NCBI RefSeq assembly: GCF_010975035.1 | Contig: NZ_JAAIUV010000006.1 | Location: 1 to 64,000 of the forward strand | Origin: Neobacillus thermocopriae | Lineage (GTDB): Bacteria > Bacillota > Bacilli > Bacillales > Cytobacillaceae | Direction: 5' to 3' | Length of the DNA: 64,000 nucleotides | Part shown: positions 1 through 10,710 of the stretch, in pieces | How the letters are laid out: the number at the start of each line of letters is the position of its first letter | Position numbering within the stretch: the stretch's first letter is position 1 | The notes under the pieces: generated by a model | The model's database searches: none | Seen by the model: only the letters and a program-made list of their open reading frames with translations | Told to the model about the DNA's origin: nothing | Made by a program: the position numbers and the translations under genes

Positions 1-478
1 ATTTACGTTTATTTGCACTTGCTTTAACATGCGTAGAATCAATAAATACATGTTCAGCACTAATCAACTTTTTATCAGAAGCTTCTTTTAGAATGCGGTA
101 GAAGATTTTTTGAAATAGATCTGTATCTTTGAAACGTCTTTCATAGTTTTTTCCGAAGGTTGAGAAGTGGGGAACTTTATCATGAAACCCAAAACCTAAG
201 AACCAACGATAAGCAAGGTTTGTTTCAATTTCTTCAATAGTTTTGCGCATAGAGCGAATACCGAAGGTATATTGAATAAAAGCCATCTTAATTAATACAA
301 CAGGGTCAATACTTGGGCGACCACGTTCAGATGAATACATATTCTCAACTAATTTATATATAAATGAAAAATCAATAGCAGCTTCTATCTTACGAACCAA
401 GTGATTTTCAGGAACCAGCTGGTCTAAAGTAATCATTTCTAATTGATCTCGATTTACTTGTGTATTTTTAGTAAGCAT
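1..478 (-). mobile_element. IS1182-type transposase gene, 5' part only
   Basis: The N-terminal 159 codons of a transposase start at ATG 478 and run off the left edge of the window. The start is preceded by an AGGTGA ribosome binding site. The protein opens MLTKNTQVNRDQLEMITLDQ and continues with VPENHLVRKIE, GRPSIDPVVLIKM and a YRWFLGFG stretch, the DUF772-type N-terminal layout of IS1182 family transposases. FIDSTHVKASAN near residue 150 probably holds the first catalytic Asp of the DDE triad. The element sits right after nadA, where B. subtilis carries safA. Only one end is inside the window, so completeness and activity cannot be judged. Confidence 0.85.
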
Positions 479-521
479 TTCAATATCACCTCGATATTCT
501 ATGACATAATTATACAAAAAA

Positions 522-558
522 TGTCGACAAAATCCTTTAAAAAAGGATTTTGTCGACA
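522..558. repeat. Perfect 17-bp palindrome at the IS-proximal boundary
   Basis: Arms 522-538 (TGTCGACAAAATCCTTT) and 542-558 are exact reverse complements around a 3-nt AAA loop. It lies about 45 bp upstream of the transposase start. It could be the terminal inverted repeat region of the IS, a hairpin the IS inserted beside, or a transcription block protecting the transposase gene. The other IS end is outside the window, so these cannot be separated. Confidence 0.6.
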
Positions 559-563
559 GTCTG

Positions 564-591
564 AAAGATGTAATCAAATGATTACATCTTT
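564..591. terminator. Hairpin downstream of nadA
   Basis: Arms 564-575 (AAAGATGTAATC) and 580-591 pair perfectly around a 4-nt loop, 14 bp past the nadA stop. On the plus strand it is followed by more T residues. On the minus strand, the direction of nadA, only the arm itself ends in T, so an original U-tract may have been separated by the IS insertion. Confidence 0.5.
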
Positions 592-604
592 TTGCAATTT
601 TTCA

Positions 605-1708
605 TTATGAAATTTGAAGCATCCGATCTAAAGCTAATTTTGCATCACAAGCAATATCTTGACTTACTTGAATCCTATTATGTTCGTTGCCTTCCTCGAT
701 GGAATCCAGACACCAAACTAAATGCGGGAGGTCAATTCGATTCATCGTTAAACATGGGCACATATGTGGATTTAATGAAATAATATGTTTATCAGGATGA
801 TTTTTGATAAGTCTGTTAACCAAATTCATCTCCGTCCCTATAGCCCAAGAAGAACCAGATTCTGCTTTCTCAATGGCATTAATAATATAACTGGTTGAAC
901 CCGACAGATCTGCTAATTCTACAACCTCCCTACGGCATTCTGGATGGACAATAATTTTCATCTCCGGATATTTACGGCGGGTATCATACACATTTTGGAA
1001 GGTAAAGTTTTCATGTACGGAACAATGCCCTTTCCAAAGAATCACTTTAACCCGTGAGATATCTCCCTCATATTCAAGTTTGTCCTCGATTGGATTCCAG
1101 ATGGCCATTTCTTCTAAACCAACACCCAAATTGAACGCCGTATTTCTACCTAAATGCTGATCAGGCAAAAATAGTATGCGTTCTTTCTGTTCAAATGCCC
1201 AAGTAACCATTTTTTCTGCATTAGATGAAGTTACCGTCGCACCACCATGAGAGCCAACGAACGCTTTAATAGAAGCAGTTGAATTGACATAAGTTAAAGG
1301 AAGAATGGTTTCTCCGTAAATCTCCTGCAGTTTTTCCCATGCTCTTTCTGTTTGTTGGATATCAGCCATATCTGCCATCGAACAGCCTGCACGCATATCA
1401 GGCAAGAAAACCTTTTGATTCTGACTGGTTAATATATCAGCCGTTTCTGCCATAAAATGAACGCCACAAAAAACAATAAATTCAGCATCCTTATTTTCAG
1501 CAGACAATTGTGCCAGTTTTAATGAATCTCCCGTTGCATCAGCAAACTGAATGACTTCATCCTTTTGATAGTGATGGCCAGGGATATAAAGTCGCTTGCC
1601 TAGCTTTTCCTTAACTTCTGCTACTCGCTCCTCCAGCATTTTTTGTGACATTTGCTTGTACCTTTCAGGAATCATTTTATTGGTTTGTAAAGTTGCCAAC
1701 AAACTCAT
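605..1708 (-). CDS. nadA: Quinolinate synthase A
   Basis: Condenses iminoaspartate from NadB with dihydroxyacetone phosphate to quinolinate, using a [4Fe-4S] cluster, in the cytoplasm. The product is 367 aa, matching the long Bacillus-type NadA. Cys109 (AGCSMAD), Cys229 (GHCSVH) and Cys319 (HMCPCL) align with the three cluster ligands of B. subtilis NadA; Cys317 gives the adjacent CPC pair. The N-terminal [10 protein letters not shown] motif is also intact. It is the third gene of a nadB-nadC-nadA operon with 1 bp between nadC and nadA. The neighbouring divergent nifS product is the presumed sulphur donor for the cluster. Confidence 0.97.
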   Translation of the reverse strand: MSLLATLQTNKMIPERYKQMSQKMLEERVAEVKEKLGKRLYIPGHHYQKDEVIQFADATGDSLKLAQLSAENKDAEFIVFCGVHFMAETADILTSQNQKVFLPDMRAGCSMADMADIQQTERAWEKLQEIYGETILPLTYVNSTASIKAFVGSHGGATVTSSNAEKMVTWAFEQKERILFLPDQHLGRNTAFNLGVGLEEMAIWNPIEDKLEYEGDISRVKVILWKGHCSVHENFTFQNVYDTRRKYPEMKIIVHPECRREVVELADLSGSTSYIINAIEKAESGSSWAIGTEMNLVNRLIKNHPDKHIISLNPHMCPCLTMNRIDLPHLVWCLDSIEEGNEHNRIQVSQDIACDAKLALDRMLQIS

Positions 1709-1709
1709 A

Positions 1710-2558
1710 CTATTCCTCTCCTTTCTCCCACAAAACTTTTACACTGATATCCAAAGCTTGATAGGAATGAGTTAAAAATCCTAGTGAAATGTAATTTACC
1801 CCGGTGTCGCGGTAATTCGCCAAGTTGCTTAATTGAATTCCGCCTGATGCCTCAGTAATAATTTCTGGTGGTACCAATTTGATTAATTCCTTTATTTCAG
1901 CTGGTGTCCGGTTATCAAACATAATCACATCCACACCAGCTTGAACGGCTTCAATCGTTTGATCTTCTGTTTCAACTTCTACTTCCACTTTCACCATATG
2001 GCCTACCTGTTTTCGAACAGTTTCTACAGCATGGCGAATTGAACCAGCGAAGGAAATATGGTTATCTTTGATCATTACCCCATCATATAAACCAAAGCGA
2101 TGATTATATCCACCCCCACAGCGAACCGCATACTTTTCAAGCATTCGCAAGCCTGGAGTTGTTTTTCTCGTATCACAAATTTTAGTAAAATCACTATTAA
2201 GAGTTTGCACTGCCTTATGGGTTAAAGTCGCAATACCGCTCATTCGCTGGATTAGATTTAGTACCACTCTTTCCCCTTTAAGCAAGTCACTAATATTTCC
2301 TGAAACGCGGGCAATCTGTTGGCCTTTTTCAATTGGTGTGCCATCTTTTACAAGTACTACAGTTTGGATTTCAGAATTTAATAGCTGAAATCCAGTATGA
2401 ATAATTTCTTCACCACAAAAAATTCCATTATCCTTTGCTAGAAAAACAATTTCTCCCCTTGTATTGTCTGTAAAAATTAAATCTGTCGTCATATCTTGGT
2501 CGCCAATGTCTTCCATAAAAAAACTTTCAAGTAGTGAGCGCAGTTTCAATTTGTTCAT
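1710..2558 (-). CDS. nadC: Nicotinate-nucleotide pyrophosphorylase (quinolinate phosphoribosyltransferase)
   Basis: Converts quinolinate and PRPP to nicotinate mononucleotide, CO2 and pyrophosphate. At 282 aa it has the usual type II QPRTase length. Visible substrate-binding motifs are [11 protein letters not shown] (residues 128-138) and [15 protein letters not shown] (153-167), followed by the barrel segments DVIMFDN and TEASGGI. The start at 2558 lies 32 bp inside the 3' end of nadB and has a GGAG site at good distance, so nadB and nadC translation is probably coupled. nadA follows after 1 bp. Confidence 0.97.
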   Translation of the reverse strand: MNKLKLRSLLESFFMEDIGDQDMTTDLIFTDNTRGEIVFLAKDNGIFCGEEIIHTGFQLLNSEIQTVVLVKDGTPIEKGQQIARVSGNISDLLKGERVVLNLIQRMSGIATLTHKAVQTLNSDFTKICDTRKTTPGLRMLEKYAVRCGGGYNHRFGLYDGVMIKDNHISFAGSIRHAVETVRKQVGHMVKVEVEVETEDQTIEAVQAGVDVIMFDNRTPAEIKELIKLVPPEIITEASGGIQLSNLANYRDTGVNYISLGFLTHSYQALDISVKVLWEKGEE

Positions 2559-4101
2559 AGCGTTTCTCCATTTCCCATTTTTGCTGAATAATTGATTTCC
2601 TTAACCATCTTTCATTATCTTCTGTTGGAAAATCCATGCGGTAATGACCCCCACGGCTTTCCGTTCTCTGTAAAGCCGCTTCAGTTATGAGGTTGGCAGT
2701 GAATAACATAAAAATCTTAGTTAATTCAGAAATTGAAAAATGATCAAAGGAGCTAATTTCTTCCAGTTTGAATTGTTCTAGCCACTTTTTCTGTTTTTTC
2801 AAAGACATTTCGCTACGGACGATTCCGACCCGTTCCATCATGAATTCTTGTATTTCCTGGATGTCCGGCAATTTACGTGACCTTTGACAGCCTTTTTTAT
2901 GATTAGAAACCTCAATTTCAATAGGATCTTGTTGTACTGTATTCAACCATTCTGCTAATTTTTTCCCTTGATATAATCCTTCCAACAACGAATTACTAGC
3001 TAGTCGATTGGCACCATGTAGCCCCGTACAAGCAGATTCCCCGATTGCATATAATCCCGGTATCGACGTACGGCCAATCAAATCCGTTTTAATCCCGCCC
3101 ATCATGAAATGACTACCTGGAACAACTGGAATCTTTCCTTTTGTCAAATCCACTCCATGTTTTTCACAAAGTTCCGTTATTTGTGGGAACCTATTCTTAA
3201 AATTTTTTATACTAGTAATATCCAAATATACCTGACTGCCATTTTTTAAATATTCGTGGATGGTTTGTGAAACAATATGCCTCGGAGCAAGGTCTTTGAA
3301 TGGATGGACACCTTCCATAATAGGTGTACCATTCTCATCCACAAGGATGGCTCCTTCTCCTCTTACGGCCTCTGATATAAGTCCTTTTGTGTCTCCATTC
3401 ACAAATAAAAGCGTCGGATGAAATTGTATAAACTCCATATCCATGATCTCAGCACCGGCCAGATAAGCCAAGGCGATCCCATCCCCTGTTACTGTTTTGG
3501 CATTGGAAGAATATTTGTACAATTGACCACAACCACCGGTAGCCAAGATAATATGATTACCATAATAAATCTCCTGGCTTTCGTCCTGTCGTTTTACTTT
3601 GACGCCAATGCAACGGGTTCCCTCACTATTTAAAACTAATTCATAGGCAAAACTATCCTCTTCTACTTTCAAATTTGGCGGGAGTTTTTCAATGAAATAT
3701 TCACTCAAATTTTTCCCCGTTGCATCTCCACCGGAATGGACAATCCTGTGTTCTCTATGTGCGCCTTCCATCCCTAAAGAGAACTCTCCATTTGAATCCA
3801 TATCAAACACATTTCCTTTTCCGGAAATATCCCGAATCAATGATGGTGCTTCATATATGATTTGTTTGGCAGCTTCAAGGTGATTGTGAAACCTTCCTGC
3901 CTCCAACGTATCAGTTAAGTGTTTTGACGGATGGTCATTCACTCCGATAGCAGCTGCAATCCCACCTTGAGCCAAGTATGAATTCGATAATCTGAGTTTT
4001 GATTTTGTGAGAAGTCTCACATTTTTATCCTCATTCAAATGAACAGCTAACTGTAAAGCAGCTATCCCACTACCAATAATGATTACATCAGCCTTTATCA
4101 T
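2527..4101 (-). CDS. nadB: L-aspartate oxidase
   Basis: FAD enzyme that oxidises L-aspartate to iminoaspartate, the first step of de novo NAD synthesis. The 524-aa protein has an N-terminal dinucleotide-binding motif IIIGSGIAAL (residues 7-16), SNSYLAQGGIAAAIG (39-53), the active-site MEGAHREHRIVHSGGDATG stretch (111-129), and GLHGANRLASNSLLEGL near residue 360, as in the succinate dehydrogenase/fumarate reductase flavoprotein family. ATG 4101 follows a GGAGG site. It is the first gene of nadBCA and is read divergently from nifS-niaR across a 101-bp region that contains a likely NiaR operator. Confidence 0.97.
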   Translation of the reverse strand: MIKADVIIIGSGIAALQLAVHLNEDKNVRLLTKSKLRLSNSYLAQGGIAAAIGVNDHPSKHLTDTLEAGRFHNHLEAAKQIIYEAPSLIRDISGKGNVFDMDSNGEFSLGMEGAHREHRIVHSGGDATGKNLSEYFIEKLPPNLKVEEDSFAYELVLNSEGTRCIGVKVKRQDESQEIYYGNHIILATGGCGQLYKYSSNAKTVTGDGIALAYLAGAEIMDMEFIQFHPTLLFVNGDTKGLISEAVRGEGAILVDENGTPIMEGVHPFKDLAPRHIVSQTIHEYLKNGSQVYLDITSIKNFKNRFPQITELCEKHGVDLTKGKIPVVPGSHFMMGGIKTDLIGRTSIPGLYAIGESACTGLHGANRLASNSLLEGLYQGKKLAEWLNTVQQDPIEIEVSNHKKGCQRSRKLPDIQEIQEFMMERVGIVRSEMSLKKQKKWLEQFKLEEISSFDHFSISELTKIFMLFTANLITEAALQRTESRGGHYRMDFPTEDNERWLRKSIIQQKWEMEKRYEQIETALTT

Positions 4102-4119
4102 GTGTAGGCCCTCCTGGAT

Positions 4120-4160
4120 TTACAGGTGTCTTGACATATATATTTACACATAATTAAACT
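4120..4160. promoter_or_regulatory. Divergent nadB / nifS control region with candidate NiaR operator
   Basis: TGTCTTGACA at 4127-4136 is a near-perfect inverted repeat (TGTC-TT-GACA). Its second half is also a consensus -35 box, TTGACA at 4131-4136, with a TAAACT -10 at 4155-4160 (18-nt spacer) for nifS-niaR on the plus strand. Another ACA half-site follows at 4146-4148. NiaR (YrxA) is known to repress nadBCA and nifS-niaR in response to nicotinate. A site overlapping the promoter in this gap fits that; the exact operator limits are inferred. Confidence 0.55.
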
Positions 4161-4202
4161 AAAAACAAGAGGTTAATAGAAAAATAGTATTGGAGAATGG
4201 AT

Positions 4203-5354
4203 ATGATCTATTTTGATTATGCTGCTACAACCCCTTTAGATATGGATTGTGCTGAGGTATATGTAAAGGTTTCAAGGGAGTTTTTTGGTAATTCTAATAG
4301 TCTTCACGATCGAGGCGGCCAAGCTGCCGACATTCTGGAAAACTGCCGTGCAGAATTAGCCCGACTTTTAGGGATTCGCAAACAAGGTCTTTATTTTACT
4401 AGCGGCGGTTCTGAAGGAAATTTTCTAGCAATAGAGGCGTTATTATCTTCTGGTAAAAAGAAAGGAAAACATATCATTGCTGGGATGGCTGAGCATTATT
4501 CTATCCATGGAACTTTAAGACGTTTGAAAGATCTAGGGTATGATATTACGTATTTACCCTATACTTCAACCGGATTAATTGATCCTGATGTCCTTCAAAA
4601 ATCCATTCAACCAGAAACCGTTTTGGCCATCGTTCAGCATGTAAATTCAGAGATCGGTACCATACAGCCTATCCAAGAAATCGGAGAAATTTGCCGGAAT
4701 CATAATATATTTTTGCATTGTGACGCAGTCCAGTCATTTGGAAAAATCAATGTAATTTCCATTGTGCCATATGTAAGTAGTTTATCTTTTTCGGGACATA
4801 AAATTTATGGTCCAAAGGGTATTGGCGGGGTTTACATTGATCCGTCCATTGACTGGAAACCATTTTTTCCCGGAACCTCACATGAAAAAGGATTCCGTCC
4901 TGGTACAGTAAATGTTCCTGGAATTGCGGCAATGACGGTTGCTGCTCAAAAAATTTTTAAAAGAATGCAAGTAGATTATGATCAATTTTTACAATTACGA
5001 AACTTCTTTATTACAGCACTGGAGCCAATTTTAGATCGGGTTAAGATTTACCAGGCCCCTATAAATCATCAACTTCCTAGTATCCTTGGCATGAGTATTA
5101 CTGGGATTGAGGGTCAATGGATCATGCTGGAATGCAATCGTTTAGGATTTGAAATTTCGACAGGAAGTGCCTGCCATGTTGGTATGCAATCCCCAGCAAT
5201 GATAACTAAAGCATTAGGGCTAGATAAGATTAAAGCAAAAGAATTTATACGGATTTCTTTTGGGCAAGCGACAACAGAGGAAGATGTTAAGAAATTAGCA
5301 AATGGTATTGTCAGTATTGTAGAGAATTATCCAGGCTCAGTTGTTATTCCATAA
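4203..5354 (+). CDS. nifS: Cysteine desulfurase of the NAD locus (NifS-type)
   Basis: PLP enzyme releasing sulphur from cysteine, here most likely to build the NadA Fe-S cluster. In the 383-aa protein beginning MIYFDYAATTP, the PLP lysine is K200 in SFSGHKIYGPKG and the persulphide cysteine is C324 in STGSACHVG. I chose ATG 4203 over ATG 4197 because GGAG at 4192-4195 is 7 nt from the former and only 1 nt from the latter; known NifS proteins also begin at MIY. It shares an operon with niaR (50-bp gap). Confidence 0.93.
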   Translation: MIYFDYAATTPLDMDCAEVYVKVSREFFGNSNSLHDRGGQAADILENCRAELARLLGIRKQGLYFTSGGSEGNFLAIEALLSSGKKKGKHIIAGMAEHYSIHGTLRRLKDLGYDITYLPYTSTGLIDPDVLQKSIQPETVLAIVQHVNSEIGTIQPIQEIGEICRNHNIFLHCDAVQSFGKINVISIVPYVSSLSFSGHKIYGPKGIGGVYIDPSIDWKPFFPGTSHEKGFRPGTVNVPGIAAMTVAAQKIFKRMQVDYDQFLQLRNFFITALEPILDRVKIYQAPINHQLPSILGMSITGIEGQWIMLECNRLGFEISTGSACHVGMQSPAMITKALGLDKIKAKEFIRISFGQATTEEDVKKLANGIVSIVENYPGSVVIP

Positions 5355-5404
5355 GCAGTATGTATGTTAGAATAGGATAACAGAGATGTTCTAGGAGGAG
5401 TTAT

Positions 5405-5944
5405 ATGACAGAGCAAAAGAAAATTTTAGGGGAGGAAAGAAGAGCCTTCCTATTACAACTATTAAAGGAGAGCGACACCCCGCTTACAGGAAGTGATCTG
5501 GCTTCTAGGACAAATGTAAGTAGACAAGTTATTGTAGGTGACATTACACTGCTGAAGGCAAAAAATGAGCCGATCATTGCCACTAGCCAGGGGTATATGT
5601 ATTTGAAACAAAACAACAGTACTCTCGTATATGAAAAAACGATTGCCTGTCGCCATACACCAAACGAAGCTGAAAAAGAGCTAAATATTCTTGTCGACCA
5701 TGGAGTGACGGTGAAGGATGTCAAAATTGAACATGCCGTCTATGGAGATCTTACTGCTTCTATAATGGTTTCAAATAGGCAGGAGGTTAAGCAGTTTTTG
5801 GAAAAACTCAGGAAAACAAATGCTTCCTTATTGTCTGAATTAACAGGCGGGGTACATCTTCATACGATCACAGCAAGCAATAAGTCAGCTTTAGATAAGG
5901 CTGAAAATGCACTTAAGGAAGCCGGCATATTATTGGAATCTTAA
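5405..5944 (+). CDS. niaR: Nicotinate-responsive repressor of NAD synthesis
   Basis: YrxA/NiaR family regulator of 179 aa. An N-terminal HTH (about residues 10-60, with NVSRQVIVGDI as the recognition region) is followed by a 3H domain. The conserved histidines are visible as CRHTP (H84), EHAVYG (H110) and HLHTI (H151/H153). The family binds nicotinate and represses nad genes. An AGGAGG site precedes ATG 5405. Autoregulation is expected, because its own promoter lies in the nadB-nifS control region. Confidence 0.93.
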   Translation: MTEQKKILGEERRAFLLQLLKESDTPLTGSDLASRTNVSRQVIVGDITLLKAKNEPIIATSQGYMYLKQNNSTLVYEKTIACRHTPNEAEKELNILVDHGVTVKDVKIEHAVYGDLTASIMVSNRQEVKQFLEKLRKTNASLLSELTGGVHLHTITASNKSALDKAENALKEAGILLES

Positions 5945-5995
5945 AAAGGGGCAGTCCAGAAAGTCGTATTTTCGACGTCTGTATGCCCCCTTTTT
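5943..5995. terminator. Bidirectional terminator between niaR and pheA
   Basis: AAAAAGGGGCA (5943-5953) pairs with TGCCCCCTTTTT (5984-5995), with an inner stem GTCG/CGAC. The hairpin is flanked by an A-run on the left and a T-run on the right, so it can end both convergent transcripts. Confidence 0.85.
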
Positions 5996-6077
5996 ATGCT
6001 TCTAATTTTTTTTATTTGTACAATTTTGTTTACTGGGTTTTCGTTAATTTATCCATAATATTAATTTTTCCAAATTC

Positions 6078-6935
6078 TTAATCTAATCCGATATTCACTG
6101 AGGGGTAACTTCCGAGTACCTTGACACCACATCCAAGTGCTTCCAGTTCAGCAATCGCTCCCGGTATTAACACATCATCCAGTTTCATTTCCAGATCAAT
6201 TATAAAAAAGTAATTTCCGATACCAGTTTTCATTGGCCGTGATTCGATTTTCGAAAGGTCCAGTTTCCTCCATGCAAAGGCAGAAAGCACCTGATGAAGC
6301 GCACCTGCCTGATTAGAAGGAAGTGTCACCATTAACGTCGTTTTCCAATGTGTTGAACCACTTAGTGCCGCAAAATCAAAATTCTTTTGAGTTGCCAATA
6401 TTACAAACCGAGTATGGTTATGATCGAAATCATGAATATTTCTTTTAACAATGGAAAGTCCATACACTTCTGCAGCCAATTCATTCGCAATGGCCGCAAT
6501 ATTTTGCATCGGTGTTTCCTTGACCAGCTGGGCAGCTGCTGCGGTAGAAGACACACTTTCAAACGGCACTCCTTTTAGATGATGATGTAGAAATTTATAG
6601 CACTGAGCAATCGCATGGGAATGGCTATACACCCTTGACACTTGTTGCCAGTTCTCCGCATTTTCTGGATGCACCATCAAATGCTGCTTAATTGGAAGAG
6701 TAACCTCACCGACAATAGGAATTTGTACCACATGTGTTAAATAATCTAGGGTAATATTAACCGAACCCTCTAAGGCATTTTCTAAAGGAACGACGGCTAA
6801 ATCTACCTGTCCTTCTACTACTGCATCCATACACTCTGGAATCGTTTGAAAAGGGAACGGAGTAAATCCCGAAAATACCTTTTTGACTGCTAATTCTGTA
6901 AATGTTGCTTTGGGTCCTAAGTAACCTACATTCAA
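6078..6935 (-). CDS. pheA: Prephenate dehydratase
   Basis: Converts prephenate to phenylpyruvate in phenylalanine synthesis. The 285-aa protein has a PDT catalytic domain (about 1-180) with the catalytic TRF motif at 175-177 (NHTRFVIL), and an ACT domain (about 195-275) with GALH (211-214) and ESRP (231-234), the allosteric phenylalanine-binding motifs. It is transcribed after pheB, but 209 bp separate them and that gap holds a terminator-like hairpin, suggesting separate control. The start MNVGYLGPKATF matches the family start. Confidence 0.96.
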   Translation of the reverse strand: MNVGYLGPKATFTELAVKKVFSGFTPFPFQTIPECMDAVVEGQVDLAVVPLENALEGSVNITLDYLTHVVQIPIVGEVTLPIKQHLMVHPENAENWQQVSRVYSHSHAIAQCYKFLHHHLKGVPFESVSSTAAAAQLVKETPMQNIAAIANELAAEVYGLSIVKRNIHDFDHNHTRFVILATQKNFDFAALSGSTHWKTTLMVTLPSNQAGALHQVLSAFAWRKLDLSKIESRPMKTGIGNYFFIIDLEMKLDDVLIPGAIAELEALGCGVKVLGSYPSVNIGLD

Positions 6936-6987
6936 AACTCTCTACTCCCTTTGCCATAATTAAATAAATTTTCAGAAATAAATGAAT

Positions 6988-7066
6988 AAAAAAGTACTAG
7001 TGTCCTTGTAAAAGTGTATGGCTATTGCTTATACAATCGACCCTCCCACTACCAAGGCACTTGTAC
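6988..7066 (-). terminator. Terminator/attenuator-like hairpin between pheB and pheA
   Basis: On the minus strand GTACAAGTGCCTTG (7066-7053) pairs, with one bulge and one mismatch, with CAAGGACACTAGTAC (7008-6994) and is followed by six T (6993-6988). A second small hairpin, CCATTC/GAATGG, lies just upstream at about 7069-7082. The loop includes a 14-codon ATG reading frame without Phe codons. It sits about 50 bp upstream of the pheA start, a position suited to premature termination or to ending the pheB transcript. Confidence 0.55.
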
Positions 7067-7144
7067 TAACCATTCTTGAATGGAAAAATTCTTTCTGATT
7101 GTTAAAAAGAAAGCTGAGAGCCTCCGCAAGTGGATAAATGTCCA

Positions 7145-7594
7145 CTATGCGCCTGTTCCCAGCACTTCTACCTTTTCAACAAATTCGAGTTTTCTCAGTT
7201 CCGAAAGTAAATCATCTATATCATTGGTCATTCCTGATGTATTTAAAGACAGAGTGACGTTCGCTCGACCCTGGAGAGGAATCGTTTGGTGTATTGTTAA
7301 GATATTACAGCCTGATAAAGCAACCACACTTAACAATTTTGACAGGGTACCCGAGCGATCCTCCAAATGGAAAAATAACGAGATGATCCGTTCCTTCGTA
7401 ACTGCGGAAAAAGAAAAAACAGTGTCCCTATATTTATAAAATGCACTTCTACTTAGATCAACCTTTTGAACAGCTTCTCCAATTGACTCCGCTTTGCCTC
7501 GCTCGAGTAAATCCTTCGCTTCAATCGTTTTTTTCATTGCTTCGGATAAGACATCCTCACGGACCAAATAAAATTTTTTCTCAGTGTGATCCAT
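7145..7594 (-). CDS. pheB: ACT domain protein PheB
   Basis: A 149-aa protein of the UPF0735/PheB family. Residues 1-65 contain an HTH-like segment ([19 protein letters not shown]), and about 72-147 form an ACT domain ([20 protein letters not shown] with a [10 protein letters not shown] strand). The ACT domain suggests amino acid sensing, and the neighbour pheA suggests phenylalanine, but no enzymatic activity is established for this family. It lies between obg and pheA as in B. subtilis. Confidence 0.9.
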   Translation of the reverse strand: MDHTEKKFYLVREDVLSEAMKKTIEAKDLLERGKAESIGEAVQKVDLSRSAFYKYRDTVFSFSAVTKERIISLFFHLEDRSGTLSKLLSVVALSGCNILTIHQTIPLQGRANVTLSLNTSGMTNDIDDLLSELRKLEFVEKVEVLGTGA

Positions 7595-7624
7595 TCTTAT
7601 CTACCTACCCTTAGGGAACCTGCA

Positions 7625-8920
<1,296 letters not shown>

Positions 8921-8991
8921 TCATCCTCCTGTCTGGATGGAAAAATAACTAATGATTGCAATGAGAGCCACGAAAGCCTTAATATCCCAAC

Positions 8992-9531
8992 CTATAAAGC
9001 TGGTAAAAAGGACTCTATAGTGAGTTCATTGTCGGTGAATTCTTTGATCTCAAGTTCCATGTCCGGTACATACGTTTGATCAAGGAATTGTTCAATCAAC
9101 TTTCTATTTATTATTATCCCGCTAAAGTCAAAAAAGAAACGAATTCCATCAGATTGCGGTTCAATCGTGATAGATAAATGGTTTTCCTGAAAAACCTCTA
9201 CTGATTGATCCAAACAAGTAAAAAAAGAGCTGGTCCAATCCGTTAGGGCTTTATCATTGACAGTTATGTATTCTGGATCTTCAAAAATCTCATACTCGAG
9301 TTGAAAGGAGCGGTTTTCCCAATTCGTTCGCAGCAATAAAGTAACAAATTGCGGCATTGGTAAATTTGAGAGCTTCGTCTCATGCTGGGCTTCGATCACA
9401 ATCTGATTAATGACTTCTTTTGCCCGTTCAATTCGATTTAAATCTAAGTTTCCCTTAATGAGCTGCAGCCTGTTTAACCAGTCATGCCTCGAGTGCCGCA
9501 AAATCTCGATCATATCCCATTCTTTCTCCAT
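8992..9531 (-). CDS. spo0B: Sporulation phosphotransferase Spo0B
   Basis: Phosphorelay protein that passes phosphate from Spo0F to Spo0A. The helical-hairpin motif LRHSRHDWLNRLQLIKGNL carries the phosphorylated His (H16 in the 179-aa form). The C-terminal half is the degenerate ATPase-like domain. An upstream in-frame TTG at 9546 would add five residues, but its codons overlap the GGGAGAG ribosome binding site, so ATG 9531 is preferred. It lies between rpmA and obg as in B. subtilis. Confidence 0.93.
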   Translation of the reverse strand: MEKEWDMIEILRHSRHDWLNRLQLIKGNLDLNRIERAKEVINQIVIEAQHETKLSNLPMPQFVTLLLRTNWENRSFQLEYEIFEDPEYITVNDKALTDWTSSFFTCLDQSVEVFQENHLSITIEPQSDGIRFFFDFSGIIINRKLIEQFLDQTYVPDMELEIKEFTDNELTIESFLPAL

Positions 9532-9690
9532 ACCGTACTCTCCCAATTTATTATCGGAAAACTGTTTGCTGATAGTATATCAAAAAAACAACCTATAGTA
9601 AGCAATTTTATATGATTATTACAGGGTGAAATGCTCAATCTATGAAATATAAACCCTCAAATTGGTGGAAGTTTTTTCCTCTATCACAGA

Positions 9691-9724
9691 AAAAGAAAAC
9701 CCTAACCAGCTTGGTTAGAGTTTT
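9691..9724 (-). terminator. Terminator of the rplU-prp-rpmA operon
   Basis: On the minus strand AAAACTCTAACC pairs with GGTTAGGGTTTT, followed by a T-rich stretch (TTTTCTTTTTC), beginning 9 bp past the rpmA stop. Confidence 0.85.
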
Positions 9725-9732
9725 CAATCAAC

Positions 9733-10026
<294 letters not shown>

Positions 10027-10368
10027 TTATTCCACCTCCTGCTTTTTGAAGGTTATTTTCATGTGCTCACCATACTCTTCTTCAATCGTCTGTAAGGAAA
10101 CTATCATACCCTCGAGAAGAAGCTGTACTCTCTCTTGAATGTTTTCCGAAAGGTCCTTCGGAAGAACACAGCGGAGAAAGCCATCGCCTTGTTCAATCTC
10201 TGGAGTCACACCAGTCAAGGCATGTATGGCATTGATTGTACCTATGGACACAGCAGATACACCTGCACAAACTATATCCTTGCCCCGCTCGGCAAAAAAG
10301 GCATGACCACTAATGACAAACGAATGAATGGAATGGGACTTCATCCGATAAAACGTAACGTTGATCAT
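10027..10368 (-). CDS. prp: L27-processing cysteine protease Prp (YsxB family)
   Basis: A 113-aa ribosome-maturation protease. His22 (SGHAFF) and Cys34 (DIVCAGVSAV) occupy the positions of the catalytic dyad described for the staphylococcal enzyme. The gene is sandwiched between rplU and rpmA, the standard arrangement, so the protease is made together with its only well-established substrate. Confidence 0.95.
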   Translation of the reverse strand: MINVTFYRMKSHSIHSFVISGHAFFAERGKDIVCAGVSAVSIGTINAIHALTGVTPEIEQGDGFLRCVLPKDLSENIQERVQLLLEGMIVSLQTIEEEYGEHMKITFKKQEVE

Positions 10369-10384
10369 CTATAAATCCATTACC

Positions 10385-10693
10385 TTACGCGTTGATTTTT
10401 TCGATAACAACTTTAGTGTAAGGTTGACGATGACCTTGTTTTTTACGTTGGTTTTTCTTCGCTTTGTACTTGAAAACGATAATTTTCTTTTGACGGCCTT
10501 GTTTTTCAACTTTCGCTGTAACAGTAGCACCTTCAACAACAGGATTTCCTACCTTTACAGTTTCACCGCCAACGAAAAGAACCTTGTCAAAAGTAACTGT
10601 ATCGCCAGCTTCTGCATTTAATTTTTCAATGTAGATTGCTTGGCCTTCTTCGACTTTAAGTTGCTTACCGCCAGTTTCGATAATTGCGTACAT
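10385..10693 (-). CDS. rplU: 50S ribosomal protein L21
   Basis: L21 of 102 aa, beginning [21 protein letters not shown] 10693 is chosen because AGGAGG (10703-10708) lies 9 nt upstream; an in-frame GTG at 10702 would touch the ribosome binding site. It is the first gene of rplU-prp-rpmA and is preceded by a structured leader. Confidence 0.97.
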   Translation of the reverse strand: MYAIIETGGKQLKVEEGQAIYIEKLNAEAGDTVTFDKVLFVGGETVKVGNPVVEGATVTAKVEKQGRQKKIIVFKYKAKKNQRKKQGHRQPYTKVVIEKINA

Positions 10694-10710
10694 GAACTGC
10701 ACCTCCTTAT

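Noticed and set aside
9531-9546. TTG start for Spo0B five residues upstream
   Set aside because: The codons coincide with the GGGAGAG ribosome binding site of the following ATG.
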